Part shown: positions 41,450 through 53,000 of the stretch, piece after piece
How positions within the stretch are numbered: the first letter of the stretch is position 1
Layout: each line of letters begins with the position of its first letter
Assembly (NCBI RefSeq): GCF_022605725.1
Contig: NC_065557.1
Coordinates: 26,849,256 to 26,913,255 of the forward strand
DNA: 64,000 bases
Source: Anthonomus grandis grandis
Taxonomy: Eukaryota; Arthropoda; Insecta; Coleoptera; Curculionidae
Reading direction: 5' to 3'
Made by a program: the position numbers and the translations under genes
Notes under the pieces: model-generated
What the model was told of the DNA's origin: nothing
Seen by the model: only the letters and a program-made list of their open reading frames with translations
Databases searched by the model: none

Positions 41450-43743
41450 CTTATAAAACTAATAAATCTTACTTAATCTTATTTTAATTTTAATCTAGTG
41501 TATAAAGCTCCCATTAATACATTGAAAGATTTACGGGAGAGAATAGTTGCCTCATATGAAACGAAATACGTCGGGAATGTGTGCGTAATGCCAAACTTAG
41601 ACGGGCGAAAGAATTCCTATTAAGTATGGGTGGCCACTTTTTATAATTGGTTTTTATTTTGTAGAATTTTTTGTAATTTGGTTTTCTATGTAATATTCTT
41701 AAGTTCTTGTTTACCCACTTGTTGTTTTTGTACTATGACTTAGGTTTAAGTTAATAAATAAATGAAACCTACAATATAATTATTAATTTATTATATTTCT
41801 GTCACTGCTTATTATTTTATTTATTATTTATCGTAATAAATAATTATGCAAAATTACTGTAATTTATTACCTCTATATTACTATTACAAATACTTCTATT
41901 TTAAATCTTTACATACTGTTAAATCAAAATCTCGCAGATTTCTTTTACATGTCTACTCAGATTTATTAATACAAGTTTTTTATCGTTAGCAAATGGTTGT
42001 CTGTTTTTTTGTATTATAAAATGTCCGGGATGTTAGATTGTGGGTAAGTGTAAATGGTGTGTGACGAGTGCTTAAGGCGTTCTTTTACTTAATTGATAAA
42101 CATTCATAATTTTTTTCTTTGAAATGTTTGAAGAAAATCGTTCAATGTAAATAAATTATTAAAGCCTTATTGTTACATACTATAGTAAATATATTTATTT
42201 TTTATAAATTTGCTTGCTTTAATGCTAGTGATATAACTTACCAGATTTTCGATAAAACTCTAACCAAATTTCTAATTTAAAGCTATTTGAACATTTTTAA
42301 ATAGCTTTTTGTGTTATATTCAAGGTTCAGCATTCATGTTGTACCGTCAGAGTTTGTTTGATATAATTCTAATCTTAACAGCTTGTTTTAGTTTTTTGCG
42401 AAATTTTAAGTTTTAGATTTATTTACATTAAAATAGTCATACATGAAGGCGAAACGTAGTTGAACTCTATAAGATAATAATGTAGAGATTTGATTAATAC
42501 TACTGATTTTTTTCTCATAAAAAAATTAAAGAATAGTTAGCTCTTTCTCTATTTGCTTTCTGTTATACGTCGGATTCATCTTAATCACTATATGATTACG
42601 GTCTTTATGTATTTCTTGGTCATAGCTTCGTCGTTAAGAACTCGTTCTACGGTTGCTTAACTTCATGATGACTGAGACAAGCGACTCGTATTTAAACAAT
42701 AATCACATCATTTTAACAAAAATTACGTAATTCATATATTAAGGTTACTAATTATAGTTCTGCGGTACACCTATACAACTAAAAGTTGAATAATAGTATA
42801 ACAATTTACGTATAACTTAAACTAATTAATTAACTTACAATTAACTAGCTATGTTTGGATAGTTTAGTTGTGTTACCATTAAGGACTACCAAACTATTCT
42901 ATGTAAAGTTTATTTTTTAAGTAGTATTTTTTATTTTTTATCAGTTTATTGTTTATTGAGTCACGAAAAGCATTTATACATGGCTTATTTGAAATACGTC
43001 CTAGTTTATTTAAATATAAAGAAATTTCGAACCAATATCAATTCATGCTTAGGAATCATAACATTTTGACTATGTCTTAAATGATTGGCTTAAGTTCATA
43101 AAATATTTCAATTTAATGAACTTAGTTTTATCTGTAGCCTCATATACGTCATTCATTAGTTTTAAAAGAGCAGTCTCATTGCTTTATTGTGTTCTGAAAT
43201 GTAGCATCTTTTGCAATATTCACTAATTTTAAAGTTTTTCATCTTTGTTTAATACCTTCAGATCTAACGTTCAAGAAAAACCGTTTTTTTCTCGTTTTTG
43301 CAAGCGAGCGGTACTCTGCTTAGTGATAACTAATGATACTTCATTTCTTAACCTTCTGAGTTAGTTGTAGTTAAGTTCTCTCTTGCTGTATTTCCACTTG
43401 CCTTTGGCTTTTTCTTAATTCCATCAAATATAAAAAATTGTCAGTTAACTACGGATTATATTTCTTTCGTGATTCTGATTCACTTGAATGCTGCATGCTT
43501 ATTGAATACAGAAAGAATAATAGTGGATAATAAAATCTTTTTTTCACTTAATCAAGATCAGTAAAATTAACAATATTCTAAAATGGAGGGCACTGGGACT
43601 GATCAACAAATTTTATTAAAGTGTATAAAATTGTGATCAGATACGATCAGGTGGAATATACCGGGAGTGTATTCATTAAAACAAGATTTGACGGAAAAAT
43701 CTAATCAACTAGACTCATACTAGTTATTACATAGTTATACTGG

Positions 43744-43820
43744 TAACTGAGTCTCGATCTTTACCAATAGGTTCTTCAATAATTGCAGAAACTATTGGGG
43801 AAGATCGAGACTGTCAGTTA
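43744..43820. other. 77-nt imperfect hairpin, precursor-miRNA-like
   Basis: TAACTGAGTCTCGATCTTTA pairs with TGGGGAAGATCGAGACTGTC as part of arms of about 27 nt, with one small bulge and a mismatch or wobble pair, across a loop of about 22 nt. Size fits an animal miRNA precursor, but the arms are also compatible with a tiny MITE. It lies in otherwise featureless DmX intron sequence. Confidence 0.4.
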
Positions 43821-44159
43821 CACCGACAAAGGACCCCGCTCGGAGCTTATGGAAATCTGGTTTTCGTCAAAATTTTTAATATTGTAGTACGTTGTATATT
43901 TTAGCCTCCTGATTAAAAGTCTCCACGGGCTCAACTCTCGAAACCCCATGGTTTTTGAGGTAAGCCGTCCTAAACGATAAAAATCACCCCTATCAAACGA
44001 GAAGCTGCGTTATCCACCTAGCTCTGAAAACAAGAATTTATTAGAATATTTAACCTAATATATTTAAATTTTCCTCGTTAATTCGTTTAATATGAATTGC
44101 CTTATTCGGGATTTATAACCTCCACTAATCCAACTTCATTTTCATCGTCGTTCGCATTA

Positions 44160-45560
44160 CTGTTCTGTATGTAGGCCAGTATAGTCCGACTACCTCATAG
44201 CCAGTGTGCTACGATCTCGAGCACACTGGTTATATGGATACAACAACCTAATGTTCTTGCATCGGACTTACAAGTGCAATAATATCCTAATATCGGTCTA
44301 TCTCTTAGTTCCATGGGCGGCATTCCTTCATTGTTTACAGCAAAGTTGATCCAAAGCTGATATCGAGTAGCGTTTCTGAATCGTGAAAAATTCTAAAACG
44401 TCAAAATCCTGGCTTAAGTGCATTTCTATCAAATTCGAAAATGTCAGCATTTTTTTGATGCTCTAAATAATCTTGTATATACGGAGGTGCTAGATCAATT
44501 TTATAAATACCCAATGTTATCCGCCGAAGAAGGTCAAGATCAAATTGAGGAAATTGTACGATATCGACTTGATTTATTTCCTGCTACAAAGCCTGCCGTC
44601 TCAAATTCTCAGCCTCTATTTTAACCTACATGACATTAACAGAATTGATACGATATCGAATTGGTATAGTCTTATCCAGTCTTACTGTGTCAGTTGTATA
44701 GTCTTATCCAGCATCAATAATCGACTACCATATTTATTTATTAGGGGATGACGGCCTTTGTAAACAGAGTATGATTGACGCAATACTCTTTAGTTTCCAG
44801 ATTTTTCAACGCAACTAGATGTTCCATCAACAATAACTATAGATTTAGGTTCTTGTGGTGTATCATTGTATAAAGCATTGGAAAAAGATGTTACATGCCT
44901 ATGAATAAATTCTTGACGAGTTATTGCTTGTCACCCAATGTTTGTTGGCACATTCTTTTCAAAAATTGATCGTCTAACTGCACTAATTATCGTTACTGCT
45001 TGCCTACTTTTAAAATAGCAGATACTTTGTAAAAACTCATCAGAAGAATTATGACGCAATTTTAATAAAAATTCAAAGAGATGGGTTGTGGTTATATTGC
45101 GGTAAAAATCTCCTAAAACAGGATTGCAATGACTGTATAAATCATAAAACTGTGCTTTTGTTAAAGTAGTAAGATATTTAAAATTAGCATTAGATAGGGA
45201 ATCTGGTTCGAGCGGGATTTTCTAATGTTTTCCAGCCACTTCTCTTAACTATGTAAAGAATCTACCAATTTCTAACCCACCAAAGGACCAAAGACCTGTT
45301 AAGAAAGCGGAACTCGTCGTCAGTAACATTGGGATGAGGTCCTGTAACGTTTAAATTATGTAAACATGCACGAGATGAATCAGGAATAAAAATATTTGTG
45401 TCTATATATACCTGTACTCTTGCATCTATAGTAAGACGTTGCATGTTAGGGTTCATAAGATTGCATAAAAAAAACAGAGTTGTTGAGTTTTGTTCTAACA
45501 CGTTCAAACGTAAATGATTTGGGAGCTTACAAAGCTTCTACAGACCGTCGAACTAATTCG
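44160..45560 (-). mobile_element. DDE transposase remnant with SWIM-like zinc motif
   Basis: Minus-strand text in order: RLTIDARVQVYIDTNIFIPD, SSRACLHNLN, HNSSDEFLQSICYFKSRQAV, SIVIVDGTSS (candidate catalytic D in a VDGT motif), LRQSYSVYKGRH, then LAPPYIQDYLEHQKNADIFE, SRFRNATRYQLWINF and ILGYYCTCKSDARTLGCCIH. The last is a CxC..CxH SWIM-type zinc motif (44250-44320). The order matches a family of uncharacterised insect and cnidarian transposon proteins with a DDE_Tnp_4-like core and a C-terminal CxC-CxH motif. Frame changes and stops are present; terminal repeats were not found. Confidence 0.6.
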
Positions 45561-45709
45561 TCAATTGATACAAATACGAGAATTTACATTGATTTCAGGT
45601 GAATGATAATTCAAGTTATGACGAAAGAGTAAAGTACTTTATGTTTATTCCGCATCGGAATTACTTATCAACTGCATACTACGGTGGGGCTATATTTATT
45701 GACTATATT

Positions 45710-45740
45710 GTAATGACTTATAGGCGCTATAAGTCATTAC
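45710..45740. repeat. Perfect 31-bp palindrome
   Basis: GTAATGACTTATAG, spacer of 3, CTATAAGTCATTAC. No neighbouring element end explains it. Confidence 0.8.
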
Positions 45741-45939
45741 AAACAAAAAATTTCTGTCTAATTAAAAGTCCTAATATAAGCCTATACTATCCCAAAATAA
45801 ATAAACAGACAATTGTTGTAACAATTGTTGTTTTGCTAACGATGTTAGCATCTTCGGGAGAAGATTCAAACTAAACTAAAACTACTTACAATCTCCTTAT
45901 ATACTAATTATGAAACTAATAGAGCGGAAAAAGCAACGA

Positions 45940-47030
45940 AGCATGGCCAAACAAATCTTAAACACTAACTAAGCGATATAATTGACTATAAGGGATTGGA
46001 CCTTTATCCCCGTTAAAAATGTTTTTTTTCTTTTGATTTTTGAATATTGCTAAACTTTCGTATGCATTTAATTTTATGTTGTTATTAACTGGTTTAAGTA
46101 ATTTTAAGTTGTCTATCCCTACAAAGTGACCAGTATTTAAAACATATTTAGCCAGACTTGACTTTTCGACTCTTCCATATTTCACATGAGCTACATGTTC
46201 TTTAAATCTGACATTAAGTGATCTTCTGGTTTGTCCTATGTACTTTTTATCACACCCGTTGCAATTAATCTCATAGATCCCAGCCTTTTCATTGGTCTTT
46301 ATTTTATCTTTTGGGTTTCCTACAAGATTTCGTAACTTGGTCGAACTTTAATAGACCATTCTTAGGCCTAAGTAAAGTCTTGGTAAAAACCCTATCAAAA
46401 CCTCTCGTCAAGATAGGATCGTATGGTATTACAACAAAAGTTTTTTATTTTCATCTTTTTGAAAGGTGGTAGAGTTTTTAAAAATAACGTTAAACCTATG
46501 TCTTCTAATTAGCTTATCAATAATCTTATCTTCATAACCATTGACCCTAGCAATTAATTGTTTTAATTGTTGTTTTTTCTTTGTTAAGTCTGCTATTACT
46601 TAGAGGAAAATGAGACCAAACAATGTATCAAGAAATGCATGCTAGCTATTTTATGTTGAAAATAATGGTTAGAGTCACTAGTTATGTATCTAAAAGTATT
46701 TGTTTCTTTTCTATAAATCAAATTCTAGCTTATTATTTTTGATCACAAAAGTATCTAAGAATTGAAGTTTGTTATTTGTTTCTTGTTCGAAGGTAAATTT
46801 AATAGATGGAAAACAGTTATTGAGTTGTTCTACAAAATTATCAATATTGCTTTTGTCTAACACGGCAAACACATCATCAACATATCTTAACAAACTCGTA
46901 TTGGAATCTATTTTTTGCATTTGCAACTCAAAACGGTTCATAAAGAGCACTGCTAGAAAGGGACAGAGGCAAATTACCCATGGCTGTAGCTGTGCCAACT
47001 TCAATCAGATATTCCAAAACCTGGCAAAAC
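45940..47030 (-). mobile_element. Penelope-like retroelement with GIY-YIG endonuclease
   Basis: Minus strand carries the C-terminal half of a Penelope-like polyprotein. RT: ATAMGNLPLS, FLAVLFMNRFELQMQ, SLLRYVDDVFAVLD (catalytic YVDD), FPSIKFTFEQETNNKLQFLD. Linker: YRKETNTFRYITSDSNHYFQ, HKIASMHFLIH, ARVNGYEDKIIDKLIRRHRF. Endonuclease: GIYEINCNGCDKKYIGQTRR (GIY..YIG, 46190-46285), SLNVRFKEH, SSLAKYVLNTGHF. The modules are in the canonical order. At least four frameshifts or stops; RT N-terminus missing or decayed beyond 47030. Inactive. Confidence 0.82.
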
Positions 47031-48407
47031 TCTTTTTTTACTTTTTATCCATCAATCACCATCATGTTGTGACCTTCTATTTACATGGTTTGTCAGGTTC
47101 TTGGACAGCTTTAAGCAAGTTTTGTGATGAAACTAAATTATGTCTAGCTGCGACTATATGTGGTTTCCGTGTATTATTTCCAAAGCCTAACCTCTCGAAC
47201 TAACTTACGGTAATACGCCAATAAAAGGGGGAATTCAAATTTCAAAAACCATTTCAATGGTTTCTATGTACTTAATATAACGGATGATAAATTGAGGATT
47301 ATTTGATGTTTTTTTATCATATTATGTAGATATACCTTAAAAACCTGACCCATGCAAGAACCCCAATGGTCGATGGTCTTAACTTTTATTATAAGTTTCG
47401 CGTTCGTCTATTTACAACACAAGTAGTGATTCAAATCCAAATACTTCCCTCGATAATACTATTTCAAATGTTGTAGATTTCAGATATAACTATGGCCACA
47501 TGCTATCATTTGCTTTTACACCTGCTTTTTTTATTGTTTTTCCATCTTGTCATACGTTTAGGGCAAATATCGTTTTTTGGAGTCCAACGTGGTTGCGAAT
47601 GTGAAATCTGGGTATCATCTCATATATTGAGGGAATCTGGCTTTCTGACAGAATAAAAGGATATCAGCCAATATGTTGCAGTACATATCTACTACAGCCC
47701 ATATTCAAACTGTGTCAAGCACACAATAAACTTGGTTCTGTGCTTTTCAGTGTGGCTAGAACTTTAGAAACGTCGTTATGAATTCGCTCGTGCTCTACAG
47801 CTTTACGGATATGCTATCAGTTTAATGCATTAATGAGTTAGGATTTTATCTCTTTTTTGTTTGTATTTTATAAAAATTGGTGTCGTGACTCAATTTTCCA
47901 TTTTCCGATGTACTATCATAAAGATTAATTAATATGAACCAATCAAGTGATTGTGGTGGTCATTTAATTGTCTTTTTTCAACTAATCCATCTTATGGCGT
48001 CAATATTGCGTTACATTTGTTGAAAGTGTCTTCTAGTAATTTGTACTGGTTTATATAAAAAAATACTGAATTTTACAAATCGTTAAATTTGTTAAAAAGA
48101 ATTGCGATAATAAATGTGATACCTTATATATATGCTAGAGACACCTAAAAACCATTGTCTAACTTAAAGTAGATTGCTCGAATATAAATTAGCTATGAAT
48201 TAATAATATAGTTTTTATGGACTGTAATAAATTATCCCTAATCACATATAAATTTGTTACTAAATCATTTGGATTTTAGACAGTTTCATTTTTTTTTATA
48301 TAGATTTCTTATGCATTAATAGGTAAAATGCTTAAAAATTCTTCTACATTATATAGTAATTTAATTTAGACCTAATTGAACTAACATAATATACTCTTTT
48401 GTTACAG
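47031..48407. other. Intronic sequence, no gene
   Basis: 47031-47210 may be decayed RT N-terminal sequence of the Penelope-like element. Beyond it I see nothing recognisable up to the exon 7 acceptor. Confidence 0.5.
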
Positions 48408-48538
48408 AACATGTTTCCATATAAGAAGAAATGCGAAACATCATGCGCAAGGGATAATAGGATCCTCACAACCAATCCCTACACTACCTTCAACTTATAG
48501 TGTTCATGATTTTCATTCCTATGGATATCATGGTACAG
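48408..48538 (+). CDS. DmX: DmX exon 7 (residues 319-363)
   Basis: Acceptor GTTACAG, donor ACAG|GTAAGT (phase 1). TCFHIRRNAKHHAQGIIGSS, QPIPTLPSTYSVHDFHSYGY. The KTCFHIRR start continues the KHMK end of exon 6 as in fly DmX. Confidence 0.92.
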
Positions 48539-48637
48539 GTAAGTTCGCTTTTAGAACCTATTTATACGAGAAGATATTTTAAGAATTTATTAAATGTGTA
48601 TTTTATTTAAAATTATATTAAAACGTTTGATATATAG

Positions 48638-48815
48638 GAGTCACACCTGGACTGCATTTTCATTTAGCTGCATCAGTAAATGCCGAAACTGATATACCGT
48701 TGGTTCCTAACATAAGCTTCTGTAACCCGAGACCCGCGTTTGTATTGCATTGGTTGGATAATAAGGAAATGCAGTTCAGCTTACAGGCCGAATTATTTCT
48801 GGAAGAATTTGCAAG
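48638..48815 (+). CDS. DmX: DmX exon 8 (residues 363-422)
   Basis: Acceptor TATATAG after a 99-bp intron, donor GCAAG|GTAGAA (phase 2). LHFHLAASVNAETDIPLVPN, FVLHWLDNKEMQFSLQAELF; matches the family's FHIAASINPxTDIP and FVVHWLNNKE. Confidence 0.94.
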
Positions 48816-48898
48816 GTAGAATATTACAAAATATTAAATAGTGTTATACGAGCATTTTATATAAGAAGCGATTGTTAATATGGAAGTTATAATTTAAG

Positions 48899-49066
48899 AC
48901 CGGTTGTGGATAATCCTGAATCTGAAGAAAATGCATTGGAACCTTTAATGGAGGCTGGAGGCGCAGATGGAGTAGATGCGAGGATTGAAAGTTTCTTGAG
49001 AGATTGGCACCACAGTCCAGATCTACTATTTAGTATTCATCCGGTAGATGGAAGCTTCTTGATTTG
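48899..49066 (+). CDS. DmX: DmX exon 9 (residues 422-478)
   Basis: Acceptor AATTTAAG after an 83-bp intron, donor ATTTG|GTATGT (phase 2). A short acidic linker, then DARIESFLRDWHHSPDLLFS and IHPVDGSFLIW, the family's WNKNPDMLFTIHPVDGTFLxW blade. Confidence 0.94.
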
Positions 49067-49344
49067 GTATGTGTTTTTAATGTTTTTTTTTATTAATTGG
49101 AGTGTAGACTATTAAATCTATTGCGTAAGTTATTATATATAAGTAATATAAGCCTCTATCAAACGGCGCATCCATAGTTTCATAGATTAAGTGCGAATGA
49201 AACATTCTTTTAAGAAAGATTAATGCAAGTAACTCTTTTGAAGCAATTTTTGACAATTGTTTCACTTGCCAAAATGTTTTTTGTAAATAAGATATTTGTA
49301 ATATATTTTTAACATTCTTGAAAGGAAAGTTTATATTTTGTTAT

Positions 49345-49500
49345 ACTTCCTTTTTTTTGCTTTGCTTGGCACATTTAGCCACTCGTTCCATCAAAATACA
49401 TTATAATAATTTAAAACGCCAATTTTACCTCCGGGATTCAAACCCAGGATTGCACGACTGCTAGACAATAATACTGGTCCTTGGCCATATCTCTGAAACC
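49345..49500 (-). mobile_element. tRNA-derived SINE-like unit
   Basis: Minus strand has an RNA polymerase III A box TGGCCAAGGACC (49487-49476) and a B box GGTTTGAATCC (49444-49434), spaced as in tRNAs. The acceptor stem cannot pair, so it is not a working tRNA. A short body follows, ending in an A-rich tail (AAGCAAAGCAAAAAAAAGG) at about 49350. Confidence 0.5.
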
Positions 49501-50099
49501 GTTCATCGTATGACTTATGGGTAAGAAAAATTATTGGGCAAATCAGTCATGAAGAATCGCTGGAAAATATTTGCGACTTCTAAAACTTACCACCAGAGAT
49601 GCAATTTTCAATTTTAAAATTGCATTTTCTCTAAATTTTCCATAAATACAAAATGTTTGTTCCCATTTTCAAAAAGAAAATTTACCTATAATTTTTGTAA
49701 AAAAAAAAAAGTTATTTTAAAAACAAAGATGGTGGGGGGGCGTTCAATTGTTTTTGCAATCACCTGCTTTAACTTCGGTTGGACCGATTTTAATAAATTT
49801 GTTATCGTTGAAAAGAGAATTCCTTGAGAAATAAGAATTAACAAAAATATAGTTAATTTAGTTGAATTCTTCTCCGCTAGGGGCTTAATTTTGAAACCAT
49901 AATCCAAAATCCTTAAAAAACCAAACGGAATAATATGATTTTTTCTTCATAAAAAAGTAGCCAAATAACATCCAACGAAGCCGGTAAAAACTGTTATAGA
50001 TTAAAGGTCAAGGATCGCGGGGTAAATTATCTAAAACTATTAAACATTTAGCTAGAAAATGAATAAGATGTTACAGAGGCCATGGTGAGTCACTAGAAG

Positions 50100-53000
50100 C
50101 GCATTTATTGTAAATGACTAGATTTTTTTTCTTTATTTCAATTTGATAACTTTGATAACTAATTTATGAGAATTTGATATCTTTTCATTAAAGTTCATGT
50201 TTTATTTGAAATCATTTAAGAGACCACATATCTGTCTATTTTGGTGCAGATGAGGACATTCTGACATAATGTGCTTTACGGAAAGGGAGTATTTACTGCA
50301 GTGTACACCGTGGAGGGAGGAGATTCCCCTTTTATGATAAAAGAATGGGTTAGGTACGTGTGCTCTATTACTAATCTCTTCTATAAAGTATTTTCTGTCC
50401 TCTATATGTTTGGGACATTATTTCTCGAAGTTTATTATTATTTTCCCTTTCCCAATCCTTTTGGTCTTGGTCTTGAAATATTTTAGAGAAGTAAATGTTT
50501 AAATCTGTTCTTACTGTTTATTCTTTTTTAATAACCTTAAAAAGAGAATAATTTTTTTTAAAAGCATTTGATTTTAGTTCTGTGTTTATTTTTATTATTG
50601 GGGTTTGCCATGGTGGAAGGATTGACAATTTAATCGGTTCCAGATCTGGGACTTGTATATTATTCTTTCGCGATGATTTCAGCTATTCCATTATTTATGT
50701 CTTTGGTACCTTTATTAGTATTCGTTGATGGTGTCATAATTTTGTTGTAGAAATGGTTTTTGTCTCGCTGATATTTCATAAGATTTACTTGTCTTGCTAG
50801 AGATGTAGTTGCAGGTATTGATTGTAGACTCTGGATTGGAGATGTTCTGAATGCTTTAATAATGCTTTAATAGACAGTCTAAGGGCCTGATTTAAATTGG
50901 ATCCAGTATTTATTTTCTTATATGATTGTCTTGCCAAGTAGTATATAGGGCTCCTATAATCAAATTTTGAGAGACTTTGAGTGATTTGTATATATTGATT
51001 AAAACTGCATATTCAGATCCTCACGTTGTACTTGATAGTTCACGGAGGATAGTTAGGTCATGTAAGGTTTTCCTTTTAAAATAGTTAAGGTTTTGGATGA
51101 AATTTAATTTATTATCTAAAATCATACCAAAGAATGTTATATTTAATTGGAATTTCTATCTTATCCATCTCAACGATGTTCGTTTTTGAACAGTTTCTGC
51201 GTTTGCATATATAAGTACCGAGCCCTGAGGGATTCTATTTTTAAACTCTAGTTCATTTGAAAACTTGCTATTAATACATAGTTTAGCAAAACGAAGTGTC
51301 AGGAAATTTTTTATAAAAAGTGACGAATTTTCTTTTATACCCATTTTATTGAGTTGAATGGGAATATTATGTTTCCATATATTGTCATAAGCTTTGCTAA
51401 TATCGAGAAACCAGGCTAGTAAAGGATTTTTTTTTCGTGAAAGAGTCTTGGATATTCATTTTGAGTCCAGCAAGATGATTAATTGTGGATAAATGACGAC
51501 GAAAACATATTGATTTGATATTAGCAAATTTTTCGACTAAATGAACCATACCACTTGAGAGTTCTTTCATATATTTTGTTCCATATATTTCCATTCTTTC
51601 TAATATTTTGCATAGATGGTTTGTCATAGAGATAGGTATATAGCTGTCAGTCTGGTTTTTTGGTTTATCTTGTTTGTGGATAGGTATCAATATAGCTAAC
51701 CTCCAAAAAATTGTTATTCTGCCAACTGGTATTATATAATTGGAGAATTACTTCTAGAAAGTCTATAGGCAGATTTGAGATCATGGGAATTAAAATACCA
51801 TCCGGTTGAGACTCCAGGGGCTGAGTCTCTCAGTGCTTTAATTGATAGTAATAGTTCTTGCATCGAAAATGACTCGTTGTAAGAAAGTATTTCATGGGTA
51901 GAGAAGTCTATTTCATGATTTTCATTTAATTTTTTATAATTTAAAAAAGATCCAGTGTAAGATGAGTCTGATGTATTTACTTCATAGAATTTTGTAAATG
52001 AATTTGTGAGAGTGTTTTTTTCAGTGTTCCAGTAGTTATTTATTAAAATACCAGGGATAGAATGTGAAGGAGAGGATTTCATTTAACTTGTGTTTTTCCA
52101 GATCTCATAGCTTGACATTGAAGAGTTAATGGATGCTAAGACCTGTCTCCATGATAAAATGTTAGCTTGTTTAATTTAGCTAGAGATATTTGCCTTTTAA
52201 AGTCGATAAAGTTCTCTACTGTTGGTTTTCTGTTAAGGTTATTTAGTGCCTTTTTTTCTTAGTTTCACTGCTATTTTGCATTCATCAGTCCGCCTTGGAA
52301 CTGGAGGCTTATTGTGACCGAATGTTATTTTGGGGATGGAATTTTCGGCTGCCGTGAGTATTTCAGTTTCTAGTTTGAGTAGAGATTCATTTATGTCTAA
52401 TGGATTTAAAGTTGGTACTTTTATTTTTGATTTGAATTCTTCCCAATTTGCCTTTTTATATTTTATCTATTTATTATTCCTGGGTTGACTGTTTCTATGG
52501 AAGCGTCTCTAATGATTACAGGAAAATGAACGCTTCCGTATGCGTCATCCATAAATTCAAAATCTACAGCTATTGAAGGACTGCTGAGTGAAAGATCAGA
52601 GATATTTGACGTAGATCCTGTTGATGAGCTAATAAAAGTTGTACAGTTTTTATTTAAAAGGACAATATTTTCTTTAGAGATGATTTGTTCTATTATTTTT
52701 CCTCGTGTTTGTGATGATCCCCATATCTGATTGTGAGGTTTAAGGTCCACAAGTACTAGGTAGGGGCTAAGTATCTCGAATAAAAGATTGGTGATTTCTT
52801 CTTCAGTTATTTGGACTCTAGGAGGCATATATATGCGGCATATTGAGGTAAGTGATTTTAAATAGGTGGAGATTATAACTACTTCTAGATTTGAGTTTAT
52901 ATTTACAATTTTATATTCTAATCCTTCATGAATATAGAATTGCAACTCATCCTGAGGCATGATAAGAGTTATTTCTGTTTAAGTAATGTAATGTTTATAT

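Larger units (their letters stand above)
37356..41486 (-). mobile_element. PHD-LINE copy C (full length except RT deletion)
   Basis: Third PHD-LINE, a different subfamily from A and B. It runs from its 5' end at about 41480-41486 to a 3' tail of TTGACTTTTGACTTTGACTT (37356-37376). The target duplication is ATTTTAA: 37349-37355 on the left, and 41481-41487 or the overlapping copy 41487-41493 on the right. The insertion splits a mariner transposase, and both sides stay in frame when the LINE is removed. It is antisense to DmX. ORF1 is intact; ORF2 lacks part of the RT. Confidence 0.92.
36563..41646 (+). pseudogene. Mariner transposase, interrupted by LINE
   Basis: MVALHYVYGLADGNATGARR then IYQKRY is the N-terminal HTH signature of this mariner group. 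ENAVLQEIQKHPETSMRKAA, LPKDFPQLVHFAS and NHVWAGE follow with stops and gaps; the second-D block is missing. NLIILDFFLWGYF (third D region) reaches the LINE junction. Beyond the LINE the frame resumes VYKAPINTLKDLRERIVASY and, shifted, RECVRNAKLRRAKEFLLSMG, then GHFL and a TAA at 41644-41646, the expected C-terminus (GGHxxHL-like). Confidence 0.75.
36370..41760 (+). mobile_element. Mariner transposon remnant split by LINE copy C
   Basis: Transposase parts lie on both sides of the LINE: N-terminal and middle parts at 36563-37355 and the C-terminus at 41494-41646. End repeats could not be found, so outer limits are approximate. Confidence 0.75.
35695..48407 (+). other. DmX: DmX intron 6 (12.7 kb)
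   Basis: GTAAGT to GTTACAG. Contains a mariner split by LINE copy C, a SWIM-type transposase, a Penelope-like element and a hairpin. 35695-36300, 41647-43740 and 47211-48407 hold nothing recognisable apart from a stray GAAGGCGAAACG at about 42432. Confidence 0.85.

Noticed and set aside
45599..45874. 91-codon plus-strand frame
   Set aside because: No motif, includes the palindrome, and lies between two minus-strand element remnants.
49428..49494. Functional tRNA gene
   Set aside because: Pol III boxes are present but the acceptor arm does not pair.
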